Source: Phaeobacter sp. 11ANDIMAR09
GTDB taxonomy: Bacteria; Pseudomonadota; Alphaproteobacteria; Rhodobacterales; Rhodobacteraceae
Length of the DNA stretch: 64,000 nucleotides
Direction: 5' to 3'
Assembly: GCF_001294455.1 (NCBI RefSeq)
Contig: NZ_LIKT01000004.1
Coordinates: forward strand, 62,001-126,000
Below are positions 48,827 to 56,802 of the stretch, in pieces. Positions within the stretch are counted from its first letter, which is position 1. Every line of letters starts with the position of its first letter. A model generated the notes under the pieces. That model made no database searches, was not told the DNA's origin, and saw nothing but the letters and a program-made list of their open reading frames with translations. The position numbers and the translations under genes were made by a program.

Positions 48827-49569
48827 AGCTGAAGGTGGATGTGATCATCGTGGCGGGCGGCGCGGCAGCCCTGAAAGCGGATCTTGTCGCTGGTCAGCCC
48901 CAAGGATTGCTTGAGATGCGGCTCGATGAAAATCTTGGCCACCCGCGGATCGCCCGCCAAGGTTTTGACGAGCAATCGATTGCGCTGAGGCTCCAGCTCA
49001 AAGGTCTTCCATAGAGGCTGCAACCAATCCAGATCCCACCTTAGGGAAAGCAGGGCGTCCGGGCAGTTCGTTGGCCCTTGTTCAAAGGCGAAATAGCCGA
49101 TCGGGCTGCGGACTTGGCCCGAATAGTGGTCCCCGGCAGCATCTGCATAGTAAAAAGCTAGGTCGACCTTTTCGCCATCGTCATGGGACAAGTGCGGCAG
49201 TAGGGGAAAGCCGGTGAGAAAGGGAAAATTGGCATCTAAAACAAGCGTCTGGGTGCCGGGGTAGCCCTCTGCAATCCGCTCTGCCGCCTCTTCCAGCACG
49301 GTCTTGAGCTCAGGCGTGACATAGGTCCGGTTGGTGGCGCAGTAGAACCAGGACTGTACCTGCAGCGGGCCGCGTTCAAAACAGGACAACGCCGTTCGAC
49401 CGGTCAGCGGTGCCAGCCAAATCGCTGCGAGGCTCAGCCCGGTATAAAGCAGCGCAAAGGGGAGGAGAGGACGGCGAAACAGCCGTGACAGAGCCCAGGC
49501 AATGCCGCCCAGCTGGGTCAGAGCCGTGAGAACGGCAATGATACAGGCATGAAATACAAGGCGCAGCAT
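48823..49569 (-). CDS. Membrane-anchored LAS-type metallopeptidase-like protein
   Basis: 248 residues. An N-terminal hydrophobic region with two helices (~1-60, VFHACIIAVLTALTQLGGIA, FALLYTGLSLAAIWLAPLTG), then a domain with LSHDDGEKVDLAFYY (a His/Asp pattern like the HxxxxxxD zinc motif of LAS/M15-M74 peptidases) and a C-terminal RAARHDDHIHLQL, similar to the HxH end of MepA-type murein endopeptidases. I infer a cell-wall endopeptidase or its relative. The start at 49569 was chosen because sequence upstream is antisense-like. 4-bp tail overlap with ispE. Confidence 0.68.
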   Translation of the reverse strand: MLRLVFHACIIAVLTALTQLGGIAWALSRLFRRPLLPFALLYTGLSLAAIWLAPLTGRTALSCFERGPLQVQSWFYCATNRTYVTPELKTVLEEAAERIAEGYPGTQTLVLDANFPFLTGFPLLPHLSHDDGEKVDLAFYYADAAGDHYSGQVRSPIGYFAFEQGPTNCPDALLSLRWDLDWLQPLWKTFELEPQRNRLLVKTLAGDPRVAKIFIEPHLKQSLGLTSDKIRFQGCRAARHDDHIHLQL

Positions 49570-49634
49570 GGGCAGGTAAATCAACTTCCGGTCAACTGGG
49601 TAAGGGCTCGGCGGAGAGCTAAACACAAATGAAA

Positions 49635-49656
49635 ACGCCCGCATAGCTGCGGGCGT
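49635..49656 (-). terminator. Terminator of the polyprenyl synthase gene
   Basis: ACGCCCGC (49635-49642) and GCGGGCGT (49649-49656), six-base loop, read on the minus strand and followed by TTTTCATTT. It stops transcription before the peptidase-like gene. Confidence 0.85.
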
Positions 49657-49685
49657 GGCGGCGATTGAATATCTTGAGCCCCGGT

Positions 49686-50684
49686 CTAGTGCAGGCGGGA
49701 GACTACATATTCCGCCAGATCGTGCAGCATCTGGCGGATGGGATGATCTGGCAGGGCGCTCAAGGCCTCTGTCGCCTTTTCTGCCCACATCAGCGCATCC
49801 TGACGGGTGGCCTCCAGTGTGCCGTATTTTTCCATCAGCGCCAAAGCCTGTTCCAGGTCACCGTCTTGCTGCTGGCCCTTCTCAATGGTGCGGGTCCAAA
49901 AGGCGCGTTCTTCGTCGCTGGCCTGGGCCACGGCCTTGATCACCGGCAGGGTCAACTTGCGCTCGCGGAAATCATCGCCGATGTTCTTACCTGTGGTGGC
50001 CGCGTCACCTTGATAATCCAGCAGGTCGTCTGCGATCTGGAAAGCGATGCCAAGCGCATCCCCGTAGTCAAACAACCCCTTGATCTGCGCCTCTGGCGCC
50101 TCGGCGATGACGCCGCCCACTTCGGTGGCAGCTGAAAACAGTGCGGCCGTCTTACCGCGCACAACCTGCAGATAGATCGCTTCATCGGTGGCCAGATTGG
50201 AGGCCGCCGTCATTTGCAGAACCTCGCCCTCGGCGATGGTGGCGGAGGCATTGGCCAGAATGTCCAGAACCTGCAAAGAGCCGGTTTCCACCATCAACTG
50301 GAAGCTACGGGAGAACAGGTAATCGCCCACCAGAACCGAGCTTTTGTTGTCCCACAAGAGGTTGGCCGTTGGACGGCCTCGGCGCTGGCCGCTTTCATCC
50401 ACCACATCATCATGCAGCAGCGTCGCGGTATGAATGAACTCCACCGTTGCCGCCAGTTTGACGTGATGCGCGCCCTCATAGCCACAAAGCCGCGCGGCGG
50501 CGAGGGTTAGCATGGGGCGCAGGCGTTTGCCGCCGGCGCCGACCAGATGGGCTGTCACTTCAGGAATGCGCGGCGCATGTTCCGAGGCCATACGGGTTTG
50601 GATCAGCGTATTCACCGCCTCCATCTCATCTCTCAAAGTGGCGGCGAGCAATTCGTGTGGTTTTTGACTTGTGACTTGGTTCAT
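49686..50684 (-). CDS. Long-chain polyprenyl diphosphate synthase
   Basis: 332 residues, all-helical trans-prenyltransferase. First Asp-rich motif LLHDDVVDES, second QIADDLLDYQGD, with the upstream GGKRLRPML and RPTANLLWDNK. The chain length (C50 for ubiquinone-10 in this group) is inferred from the family, not readable. The reading frame continues far upstream to 51788, antisense to the methyltransferase; the ATG at 50684 (MNQVTSQKPHELL) starts the conserved protein. It supplies UbiA. Confidence 0.93.
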   Translation of the reverse strand: MNQVTSQKPHELLAATLRDEMEAVNTLIQTRMASEHAPRIPEVTAHLVGAGGKRLRPMLTLAAARLCGYEGAHHVKLAATVEFIHTATLLHDDVVDESGQRRGRPTANLLWDNKSSVLVGDYLFSRSFQLMVETGSLQVLDILANASATIAEGEVLQMTAASNLATDEAIYLQVVRGKTAALFSAATEVGGVIAEAPEAQIKGLFDYGDALGIAFQIADDLLDYQGDAATTGKNIGDDFRERKLTLPVIKAVAQASDEERAFWTRTIEKGQQQDGDLEQALALMEKYGTLEATRQDALMWAEKATEALSALPDHPIRQMLHDLAEYVVSRLH

Positions 50685-50741
50685 TGCATTCCCGGCTTTC
50701 AGGCTCGACAAGACCGTGACCTTGCCCTTAGATCCATCCCC

Positions 50742-50963
50742 ATGAAAGAACTTTTGCGCAGCACCGATCCGACTGTCCTGGCCTTTGCATCCGCCCTTCT
50801 TGAGGGTGAGGATATAGACTGCTTTCAGATGGACGTAAATATGAGCATCCTCGAAGGTGGCATCGGGATTTTCCCGCGGCGGCTGATGGTGCGCGAAGGC
50901 GACTATCTGCAGGCGAAACGGGCGATGCTGGACAATGAAATTCCACTTGGCAACGAGACATGA
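50742..50963 (+). CDS. DUF2007 small protein
   Basis: 73 residues (MKELLRSTDPTVLAFASALL onward) with the conserved pattern of the DUF2007 putative signal-transducing family: GEDIDCFQMDVNMSILEGG and PRRLMVREGDYLQAKRAM. Soluble. Its stop overlaps the start of the methyltransferase gene (ATGA), forming a pair divergent from the polyprenyl synthase gene. Confidence 0.85.
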   Translation: MKELLRSTDPTVLAFASALLEGEDIDCFQMDVNMSILEGGIGIFPRRLMVREGDYLQAKRAMLDNEIPLGNET

Positions 50964-51766
50964 GCCGCGCAGGCAAGACGGATAGCTACGTCTTGGGTGG
51001 CCGTGCCGAGGGTGACCTGTCGCTGAATGATTTTCTGGGTGGCCGGGTGCAACTGTGGCAGCCGCGCGCAGGTTATCGCGCCGGGGTCGACCCGGTTCTG
51101 CTGGCCGCTGCTGTGCCCGCAGGGGCAGGACAACGGGTTCTGGAACTGGGCTGCGGCGCAGGACAGGTGTTGTTGTGTCTGGGTGCCCGGGTGCCGGGGC
51201 TGGCGCTTGCGGGCGTCGAGCTGCAATCGGATTATGCCGCACTGGCCCGCCGCAACGGCGCGCAGAACAGTCAGGAGATTGAGGTGTTCGAGGCGGATAT
51301 CGCGGCTTTACCCGCAGATCTGCGCCAGCGACATTTTGACCACGTCTTGGCCAATCCGCCCTATTACCGCGCCGGAGCGCATAGCCCGGCGGAGGATGCG
51401 GGGCGTCAGATTGCCTTGGGCGGCGACACGCCGTTGGAGATCTGGATTGACACGGCCGCGCGCCGACTGGCCCATAAGGGCTATCTGCATATGATACAGC
51501 GGGCGGATCGGTTGCCCGAAATCCTGACCGCCTGTCAGGGGCGTCTTGGGTCACTCGAAGTGTTGCCGCTTGCCCCGCGCGTGGGCCGCCCGGCCGAACT
51601 GGTCTTGCTGCGGGCCCGCAAAGGGGGGCGCGCCGATTTTCGCCTCCACGCGCCGCTGATCCTACATGAAGGCGCCCGCCATATAGCGGATGTCGAAAGC
51701 TACCGGGCTGAGGTGAGGGCTGTTCTGCGAGACGGCGCCGCTCTGAACTGGCCTGCGCAAAGCTAG
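50960..51766 (+). CDS. tRNA(1)(Val) (adenine37-N6)-methyltransferase-like protein
   Basis: 268 residues of the TrmN6/YfiC group. QPRAGYRAGVDPVLLAAA, SAM motif I VLELGCGAGQVLLCLG, and the adenine-N6 catalytic motif NPPYYR. C-terminal PLAPRVGRPAELVLLRARKG is conserved in the group. Predicted role: base methylation of tRNA or, less likely, rRNA. Coupled to DUF2007 by overlap. Confidence 0.88.
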   Translation: MSRAGKTDSYVLGGRAEGDLSLNDFLGGRVQLWQPRAGYRAGVDPVLLAAAVPAGAGQRVLELGCGAGQVLLCLGARVPGLALAGVELQSDYAALARRNGAQNSQEIEVFEADIAALPADLRQRHFDHVLANPPYYRAGAHSPAEDAGRQIALGGDTPLEIWIDTAARRLAHKGYLHMIQRADRLPEILTACQGRLGSLEVLPLAPRVGRPAELVLLRARKGGRADFRLHAPLILHEGARHIADVESYRAEVRAVLRDGAALNWPAQS

Positions 51767-51985
51767 GTGCCAGCGGGGCGTTTTGCAAGAACCCAAAGGG
51801 GTAATTTGTTCAATTTGAGTTAGTTTGAGCCATAAAAATAACGCTATTGGCGAGCTTTGGCCGATATAACAATTTCATGACAAAAACTATGCGTCTGCAG
51901 CGTGACAGTCGGCAAAACTTATGCTCCACTCGACCAGACCCCGCAGTTTTGGGGTTGAACGTCTCGCTTAAAAAGGAGCATCGCC

Positions 51986-52165
51986 ATGAGCCTCAGCTCG
52001 CATCTCACCGAACTGAAAAAGAAACACGACCATCTTAGTATGGAAGTGGAGCAGGCCCAACGATCCCCCAGTACCGATGGTCTGGAGATCGCCGAGATGA
52101 AAAAACAGAAGCTGAAACTCAAGGAAGAGATTGAGCGCCTAAGCAGCGATGTTGCTGTCGCATAG
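51986..52165 (+). CDS. DUF465 (YdcH-like) small helical protein
   Basis: 59 residues, MSLSSHLTELKKKHDHLSME onward, the DUF465 signature, in a single amphipathic helix pair rich in Lys and Glu. AAGGAG at 51972-51977 lies before the ATG. Function unknown; such proteins occur in multiple copies in alphaproteobacteria. A 22-bp palindromic terminator follows. The 219 bp upstream show no gene. Confidence 0.87.
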   Translation: MSLSSHLTELKKKHDHLSMEVEQAQRSPSTDGLEIAEMKKQKLKLKEEIERLSSDVAVA

Positions 52166-52220
52166 GCCATCCTCCCAGCTGCGCCCCAAAGGTGGGGCGG
52201 GCTGGACGATTTGATCTATT

Positions 52221-52246
52221 GGGCTGCCAGATCTGGCAGCCCTTTT
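52221..52246 (+). terminator. Intrinsic terminator after DUF465
   Basis: Perfect 22-bp palindrome GGGCTGCCAGA/TCTGGCAGCCC at 52221-52242 followed by TTTT. Confidence 0.9.
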
Positions 52247-52263
52247 GCGTGTTTGGGGGCTGC

Positions 52264-53118
52264 TCAGCCACTTTTTGCGGCGATGGCAGCGCCTGCGGTG
52301 ATCAATGCCGCCGAGAGTGCCAGTGCCCAGCTCGGCTCCGCAACCCCGGCCAGAACCAGCACCAGGGTGGACAGCAGGGGGGCTGCATAGGAGCTGGTGC
52401 CAAGCATCTGAATATCACCCTGTTTGACGCCAATGTCCCAGACATAAAAGGCCAGCCCAACAGGCCCCAAGCCCAGCAGTAGGGTTGAGACCCAGCCCAG
52501 CGTGCCCTGCGGCCAGACGGTTTCCTCTACTGCAAAATGCAGCCCCCAGGAGGCAATGGCGGTGATCACGCAGAACACCGCGACCGAGCTTGTCGGCGCG
52601 GAGCCCAGCAGACGGGACAGGACCGAATAGCCCGACCATGTCAGGGCGCAGAGGAGAGCCAGGATGTATCCGGGCAGGAACGCCAGCTGAAAGCCGCCAG
52701 ATCCGCCGGTGATGATGGCTGCGGCCCCGGCAAAGCCCAGTACCGCGCCCACCATATGACCGGGACGCAAGCGCTCGCCAGGCAGCAGGCCGGAAAACAG
52801 CACGATCAGCAGCGGCCAGAGATAGGCAATTAGGCCCGCTTCGGCTGCGGGGGCGAGACGCAGCGCCGAAAAATACAACGCATGATAGCCAAACAGCCCA
52901 ACAGAGCCAAAGGCATATACCTTCCAGGAGACTTCTCGCAACTGGCCCAGACCACCCGTGCGCATGGTCCAAATCAATCCTAATGTGCCGCCAATGGTGA
53001 AACAGATGGCATTCAGCAGCAGTGGCGGGGTTGGTGCAGAGCCAACGGTCAAGAGCGCCAGGAGCGCCCAGAGCAGTACGGCAACAAACCCAACTGCGGT
53101 GGCCTTGGTACGGGTCAT
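52264..53118 (-). CDS. EamA/DMT-superfamily transporter
   Basis: 284 residues, ten hydrophobic helices in two five-helix EamA repeats. LYFSALRLAPAAEAGLIAYL is the repeat-1 hallmark, the second repeat ends with SYAAPLLSTLVLVLAGVAEP. Members of this size (YddG-like) export aromatic amino acids or metabolites. Start overlaps the LysR stop (4 bp), so the two are one operon and LysR may control the exporter. Confidence 0.9.
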   Translation of the reverse strand: MTRTKATAVGFVAVLLWALLALLTVGSAPTPPLLLNAICFTIGGTLGLIWTMRTGGLGQLREVSWKVYAFGSVGLFGYHALYFSALRLAPAAEAGLIAYLWPLLIVLFSGLLPGERLRPGHMVGAVLGFAGAAAIITGGSGGFQLAFLPGYILALLCALTWSGYSVLSRLLGSAPTSSVAVFCVITAIASWGLHFAVEETVWPQGTLGWVSTLLLGLGPVGLAFYVWDIGVKQGDIQMLGTSSYAAPLLSTLVLVLAGVAEPSWALALSAALITAGAAIAAKSG

Positions 53119-54062
53119 AATGCGGCGATCTCCTCAACCGGGATAACTGTGAAACCGTCGGATATATGCGCGGTTTTTTCGATCTCTGCCAGAAACCAAT
53201 CGCGAAAAGCTTTGATCTGGGGGCGTTTTTCCGCCCCGGGCAGGCAGAGGAAGCGAAACCGGGCCTTGGTTTCGATCGCCAGCTTGAATGGTGTCACCAA
53301 ACGCCCCTCTTGGACATCGCCGATTATCATCGGGCGTCTCCCCAGCGCGACCCCCATGCCGCTGACCGCTGCGTTGATGGCGTGATCAGCATTGGAAAAA
53401 TGGGTGCCGTGCAGCGGCTTGTAGCTGATGCCTGCGGCGCGAAACCAGGTGGGCCAGTCGCAGGCAGGCTGCAAAAAATCGATGGAGTCGTCAAAAATCA
53501 GCGGTGCCTGCATCAGGCTTTCGTGCGTTGGGAACTCTTCGGCGAGTTTCGGGGTCATCACCGGTGTCAGCCATTCCTTGCGCACCGGCACGGAATACAG
53601 CCCGTCATCCTCACCATAGCCAAAACGGATCGCCACATCGACGTCATCGCGCGCCAGATCCATATTGCGCAGGGTTGCCGAAAACCGCAGGTCAATTTCG
53701 GGATGGGCGCGAGCAAATTCATAAAGCCGCGGCGCCAGCCATTTTGCCGTCAGGGCAGGGCCCGCGGTCACGGTGAGGCTGCTGTTGTCCTGCAGCCGTT
53801 TGGTGGCCATCCAGGCCGCCGAGAGCGCCTGAAAGCCCTCTGTTGCGCCCGGCGCCAGGGTGCGCCCGGCCTCGGTCAGCTCCACCGCGCGATTGAGACG
53901 GCGAAACAGCGGCGCGCCCAGGTGTTCTTCCAGAGATTTGATCTGAAAAGACAGAGCAGCAGGGGTGACGTTCAATTCCGCAGCGGCCAGGGCAAAGGAC
54001 ATGTGCCGGGCGGCGGCATCAAAGGCCCGCAGGGCGGTGAGGGGAGGGAGACGATCTGACAT
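53115..54062 (-). CDS. GcvA-like LysR-type regulator
   Basis: 315 residues. N-terminal winged HTH: MSDRLPPLTALRAFDAAARH, FALAAAELNVTPAALSFQIK, LEEHLGAPLFRRLNRAVELT. C-terminal effector domain (~90-300) of the periplasmic-binding-protein fold. It resembles the GcvA group (LPPLTALRAFDAAARHMSF). The ATG at 54062 is chosen over a TTG at 54071. Upstream DNA has an AAGCC/GGCTT dyad in front of the small gene at 54176. Confidence 0.92.
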   Translation of the reverse strand: MSDRLPPLTALRAFDAAARHMSFALAAAELNVTPAALSFQIKSLEEHLGAPLFRRLNRAVELTEAGRTLAPGATEGFQALSAAWMATKRLQDNSSLTVTAGPALTAKWLAPRLYEFARAHPEIDLRFSATLRNMDLARDDVDVAIRFGYGEDDGLYSVPVRKEWLTPVMTPKLAEEFPTHESLMQAPLIFDDSIDFLQPACDWPTWFRAAGISYKPLHGTHFSNADHAINAAVSGMGVALGRRPMIIGDVQEGRLVTPFKLAIETKARFRFLCLPGAEKRPQIKAFRDWFLAEIEKTAHISDGFTVIPVEEIAAL

Positions 54063-54121
54063 ATCACACAAGTAATACTTAACTGAAGGCTTGGAAAGTC
54101 TCGTTTGTAGCTTTTGTTTTA

Positions 54122-54138
54122 AAGCCTCATATTGGCTT
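54122..54138. promoter_or_regulatory. Possible LysR operator
   Basis: AAGCC (54122-54126) and GGCTT (54134-54138), seven bases apart, in the 113-bp gap between the LysR gene and the divergent small gene at 54176. LysR proteins bind T-N11-A dyads of this size. Confidence 0.45.
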
Positions 54139-54175
54139 CAGATAGACAATTTTAATCCGAACGGAGGCCAAGTAG

Positions 54176-54331
54176 ATGGGTTATTCAGCAAATAGCAACG
54201 TCAAGCAGGCGATGGAACGCGCACATGCGGAGCGCAGTCAGGCGCTGTTTTCTGTTCTGTCCTGGCTGTTCCGGTCGCGTAAATCCGGGGTCACCAGGAC
54301 CGCAGGTTTTGGGTTTTCCCGCTGGGCATAG
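54176..54331 (+). CDS. Small basic protein, divergent from LysR
   Basis: 51 residues: MGYSANSNVKQAMERAHAER then a hydrophobic-aromatic FSVLSWLFRS and a basic tail RKSGVTRTAGF. ACGGAGG lies eight bases before the ATG, an excellent ribosome-binding site, and a perfect terminator follows, so it is a genuine gene of its own transcript. No known family; a role near the membrane or in nucleic-acid binding is possible. It may be a LysR target. Confidence 0.7.
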   Translation: MGYSANSNVKQAMERAHAERSQALFSVLSWLFRSRKSGVTRTAGFGFSRWA

Positions 54332-54355
54332 TGCACATGTTCTTACGGGACTAAA

Positions 54356-54390
54356 AAGGGCCGGTCTGAAAAGACCGGCCCTTGTTTCTT
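54356..54390. terminator. Bidirectional terminator
   Basis: AAGGGCCGGTCT (54356-54367), GAAA loop, AGACCGGCCCTT (54372-54383), followed by GTTTCTTT and preceded by an A-run. Perfect 12-bp stem; serves the small gene (plus) and phaB (minus). Confidence 0.92.
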
Positions 54391-54405
54391 TGTGCAGAGG
54401 CAAAA

Positions 54406-55128
54406 TCAGACGAAGAACTGACCGCCATTGGCCGAGATGGTGGAGCCGTTGATAAAGCCCGAATCGTCGGAAGCCAGGAAGGCCACGCAGCGGGCGATTT
54501 CTTCGGGCTCACCCAGGCGGCCTGTTGGGATCTGGCTGATGATCGAGTCGCGTACCTTTTCTGGCACCGCCATGACCATTTCAGTGGCGATATAGCCAGG
54601 ACAGATCGCATTGGCAGTGATGCCCGCGCGGGCACCTTCCTGGGCCAGGGATTTCACGATCCCCAAATCGCCGGCCTTGGTTGCGGCATAGTTTGCCTGG
54701 GCAAACTGGCCTTTTTGACCGTTAATGGACGAGATCACGATGACGCGGCCAAATTTGCGCTCGCGCATGCCGGGCCAAATCGGGTGAACGGTGTTGAACA
54801 CGCCGGTGAGGTTGGTGTCGATGACCTCTTGCCATTGTTGCGGCGTCATCTTGTGGAAGGGGGCATCGCGGGTGATGCCGGCATTGGCCACCACGATGTC
54901 AATGGGGCCCAGATCGGCCTCAACCTGTGCGATGCCTGCCTGGCTTTCTTCATAAGAGCCGACATTCCATTTGTATGTCTTGATACCGGTCTCTTCGGTA
55001 AACTTTGCCGCCGCTTCGTCATTGCCCGCATAGGTCGCGGCCACGGTGCAGCCCTGATCCATCAGAGCCTTTGAGATTGCTGCGCCAATGCCGCGTGAGC
55101 CGCCGGTGACGAGTGCAGTACGTGCCAT
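54406..55128 (-). CDS. phaB: Acetoacetyl-CoA reductase
   Basis: 240 residues, SDR fold, NADPH motif TGGSRGIGAAIS, catalytic Ser-Tyr-Lys in SSINGQKGQFAQANYAATKAG, and the PhaB-type C-terminal TGRLGEPEEIARCVAFLAS. It reduces acetoacetyl-CoA to (R)-3-hydroxybutyryl-CoA for polyhydroxybutyrate. It follows phaA on the same strand, but a terminator stands between them, so it has its own promoter in 55129-55265. Confidence 0.96.
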   Translation of the reverse strand: MARTALVTGGSRGIGAAISKALMDQGCTVAATYAGNDEAAAKFTEETGIKTYKWNVGSYEESQAGIAQVEADLGPIDIVVANAGITRDAPFHKMTPQQWQEVIDTNLTGVFNTVHPIWPGMRERKFGRVIVISSINGQKGQFAQANYAATKAGDLGIVKSLAQEGARAGITANAICPGYIATEMVMAVPEKVRDSIISQIPTGRLGEPEEIARCVAFLASDDSGFINGSTISANGGQFFV

Positions 55129-55233
55129 TCAGTTTTCCTCCAGTTCGAGATTCTCTCGGTAATCTTGCTACTCATTGATAATGCTATACGCAACAATATT
55201 GCGCAATGGATTTTTGCCGCGATGCCGCGTAAA

Positions 55234-55251
55234 TTGTCGCACCTGCAGCAA
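55234..55251. promoter_or_regulatory. TGC-rich dyad before phaB
   Basis: TTGTCGCACCTGCAGCAA matches the dyad upstream of phaA at 14 of 18 positions. Possible PhaR-type operator for phaB; weaker than the phaA site. Confidence 0.4.
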
Positions 55252-55271
55252 AGGCCTCTGGGGTAATAAAA

Positions 55272-55292
55272 AGGGCGCCACGAGGGCGCCCT
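55272..55292 (-). terminator. Terminator between phaA and phaB
   Basis: AGGGCGCC (55272-55279) pairs with GGCGCCCT (55285-55292); on the minus strand it is followed by TTTTTATT. It ends phaA transcription so phaB is expressed separately. Confidence 0.9.
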
Positions 55293-55317
55293 GTCCTATG
55301 TCAAATGCGGCAGCGCC

Positions 55318-56493
55318 TTATGGGCGCTCCAGGCACATGGCAACGCCCATGCCGCCACCGATGCAAAGCGTGGCGAGGCCTTTTTTGGCACCGCGCCGCT
55401 TCATCTCGAACAAAAGCGTGTTCAGCACCCGGCAGCCCGAGGCGCCGATAGGGTGGCCGATGGCAATGGCGCCACCGTTGACGTTGACGATCGAAGGATC
55501 CCAGCCCATGTCCTTGTTGACGGCGCAGGCCTGCGCGGCAAAGGCTTCGTTGGCCTCAACCAGATCCAGATCGCTGACGGACCAGCCGGCCTTGTCCAGG
55601 GCTTTGCGCGAAGCATAGATCGGGCCAACGCCCATGATCGACGGATCCAGGCCGGCAGTGGCGTAGGAAGCAATCCGGGCCAGCGGCTCGATCCCGCGCT
55701 TTTCAGCGTCATCGGCGCTCATCAACAGGGTAGCGGCAGCACCATCGTTGAGGCCAGAGGCATTGGCCGCTGTGACAGAGCCTTCTTTGGCAAAGGCTGG
55801 GCGCAGTTTCTGCATGGCCTCCATGGTGGCGCCGTGACGGATGTATTCATCCTGATCAACAATGATCTCGCCCTTGCGTGTCTTCACCGTGAAGGCGGCG
55901 ATCTCATCGGCGAATTTGCCGGCTTTTTGCGCGGCTTCGGCCTTGTTCTGGCTGGCGACGGCAAATTCATCCTGCATCTCGCGCGAAATCTGCCATTTAT
56001 CGGCAACATTCTCGGCGGTCTGGCCCATGTGGTAGCCATTAAAGGCATCCCACAGACCATCGCGGATCATGGTGTCGATATATTTCATATCGCCCATCTT
56101 GTGGCCAGCGCGCAGGGCGGCAGCATGGGGGGACAGGGTCATGTTTTCCTGACCACCGGCGCAGACAATCGAGGCGTCCCCCAGCTGGATGTGCTGAGCT
56201 CCGAGGGCCACGGCACGCAGGCCGGAGCCACAGACCTGGTTGATTCCCCAGGCCGAGCTTTCCTGTGGCAGGCCAGCATTGACGTGGGCCTGACGGGCCG
56301 GGTTCTGACCCTGTGCGGCGGTCAGAACCTGGCCCAGAATGGTCTCGGAGACTTCGGATTTGTCGACGCCTGCGCGCTCCACCACGGCTTCCAGTACCGC
56401 TCTGCCCAGATCATGGGCGGGCGTATTGGCGAAGGCTCCGCCAAAACTGCCGACGGCGGTACGCGCGGCGGATGCAATTACTACATTGGTCAT
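55318..56493 (-). CDS. phaA: Acetyl-CoA C-acetyltransferase (PHB thiolase)
   Basis: 391 residues of the biosynthetic thiolase. Active-site Cys in NQVCGSGLRAV (~89), His in GHPIGASG (~348), second Cys in ATLCIGGGMGVAM (~378). It joins two acetyl-CoA into acetoacetyl-CoA. I chose the ATG at 56493 (MTNVVIASAARTAVG) with GAGG upstream. A TGC-rich perfect dyad at 56607 lies in the promoter region. Confidence 0.96.
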   Translation of the reverse strand: MTNVVIASAARTAVGSFGGAFANTPAHDLGRAVLEAVVERAGVDKSEVSETILGQVLTAAQGQNPARQAHVNAGLPQESSAWGINQVCGSGLRAVALGAQHIQLGDASIVCAGGQENMTLSPHAAALRAGHKMGDMKYIDTMIRDGLWDAFNGYHMGQTAENVADKWQISREMQDEFAVASQNKAEAAQKAGKFADEIAAFTVKTRKGEIIVDQDEYIRHGATMEAMQKLRPAFAKEGSVTAANASGLNDGAAATLLMSADDAEKRGIEPLARIASYATAGLDPSIMGVGPIYASRKALDKAGWSVSDLDLVEANEAFAAQACAVNKDMGWDPSIVNVNGGAIAIGHPIGASGCRVLNTLLFEMKRRGAKKGLATLCIGGGMGVAMCLERP

Positions 56494-56606
56494 TATGTTT
56501 GGTCCTCTGCCATCAAATTCTCTCGTGAGGAAATGCAGTTTGCCGGGTCTGACCCTGGCGCAAAAAGACAAATACTCACCTCCCTCTCCGGGACAGATAT
56601 AGCGTC

Positions 56607-56624
56607 TTGCTGCAGTTGCAGCAA
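56607..56624. promoter_or_regulatory. PhaR-like operator upstream of phaA
   Basis: TTGCTGCA-GT-TGCAGCAA: perfect 8-bp arms. It contains CTGC-N4-GCAG, the TGC-rich pattern bound by Paracoccus denitrificans PhaR. Located 114 bp before the phaA start; TTGACA overlaps its right edge at 56624. Confidence 0.6.
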
Positions 56625-56670
56625 TTGACAGGGTGTCTCAGGGCTTGGGCCGGAGTCAACTGGCATATGT

Positions 56671-56710
56671 AAAAAACGAAAAAACCCGCTTCTGGGATGA
56701 GCAGAGGCGG
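56671..56710 (-). terminator. Terminator of the EAL gene
   Basis: CCGCTTCTG (56686-56694) and CAGAGGCGG (56702-56710) form a 9-bp stem with one G-U; on the minus strand it is followed by GTTTTTTCGTTTTTT. Confidence 0.85.
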
Positions 56711-56802
56711 ATCTGGTTTTGCCGCATCGCAGCAAAATTTTCACACCAAGGCAGTGCTTTAGGGGAACGCGACCCGAGCCGACAAAGGAAATAAAATCTG
56801 CG

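Noticed and set aside
50685-51788. 367-residue N-terminal extension of the polyprenyl synthase
   Set aside because: Antisense to DUF2007 and the methyltransferase; Arg/Pro-rich shadow composition; the conserved protein starts at 50684.
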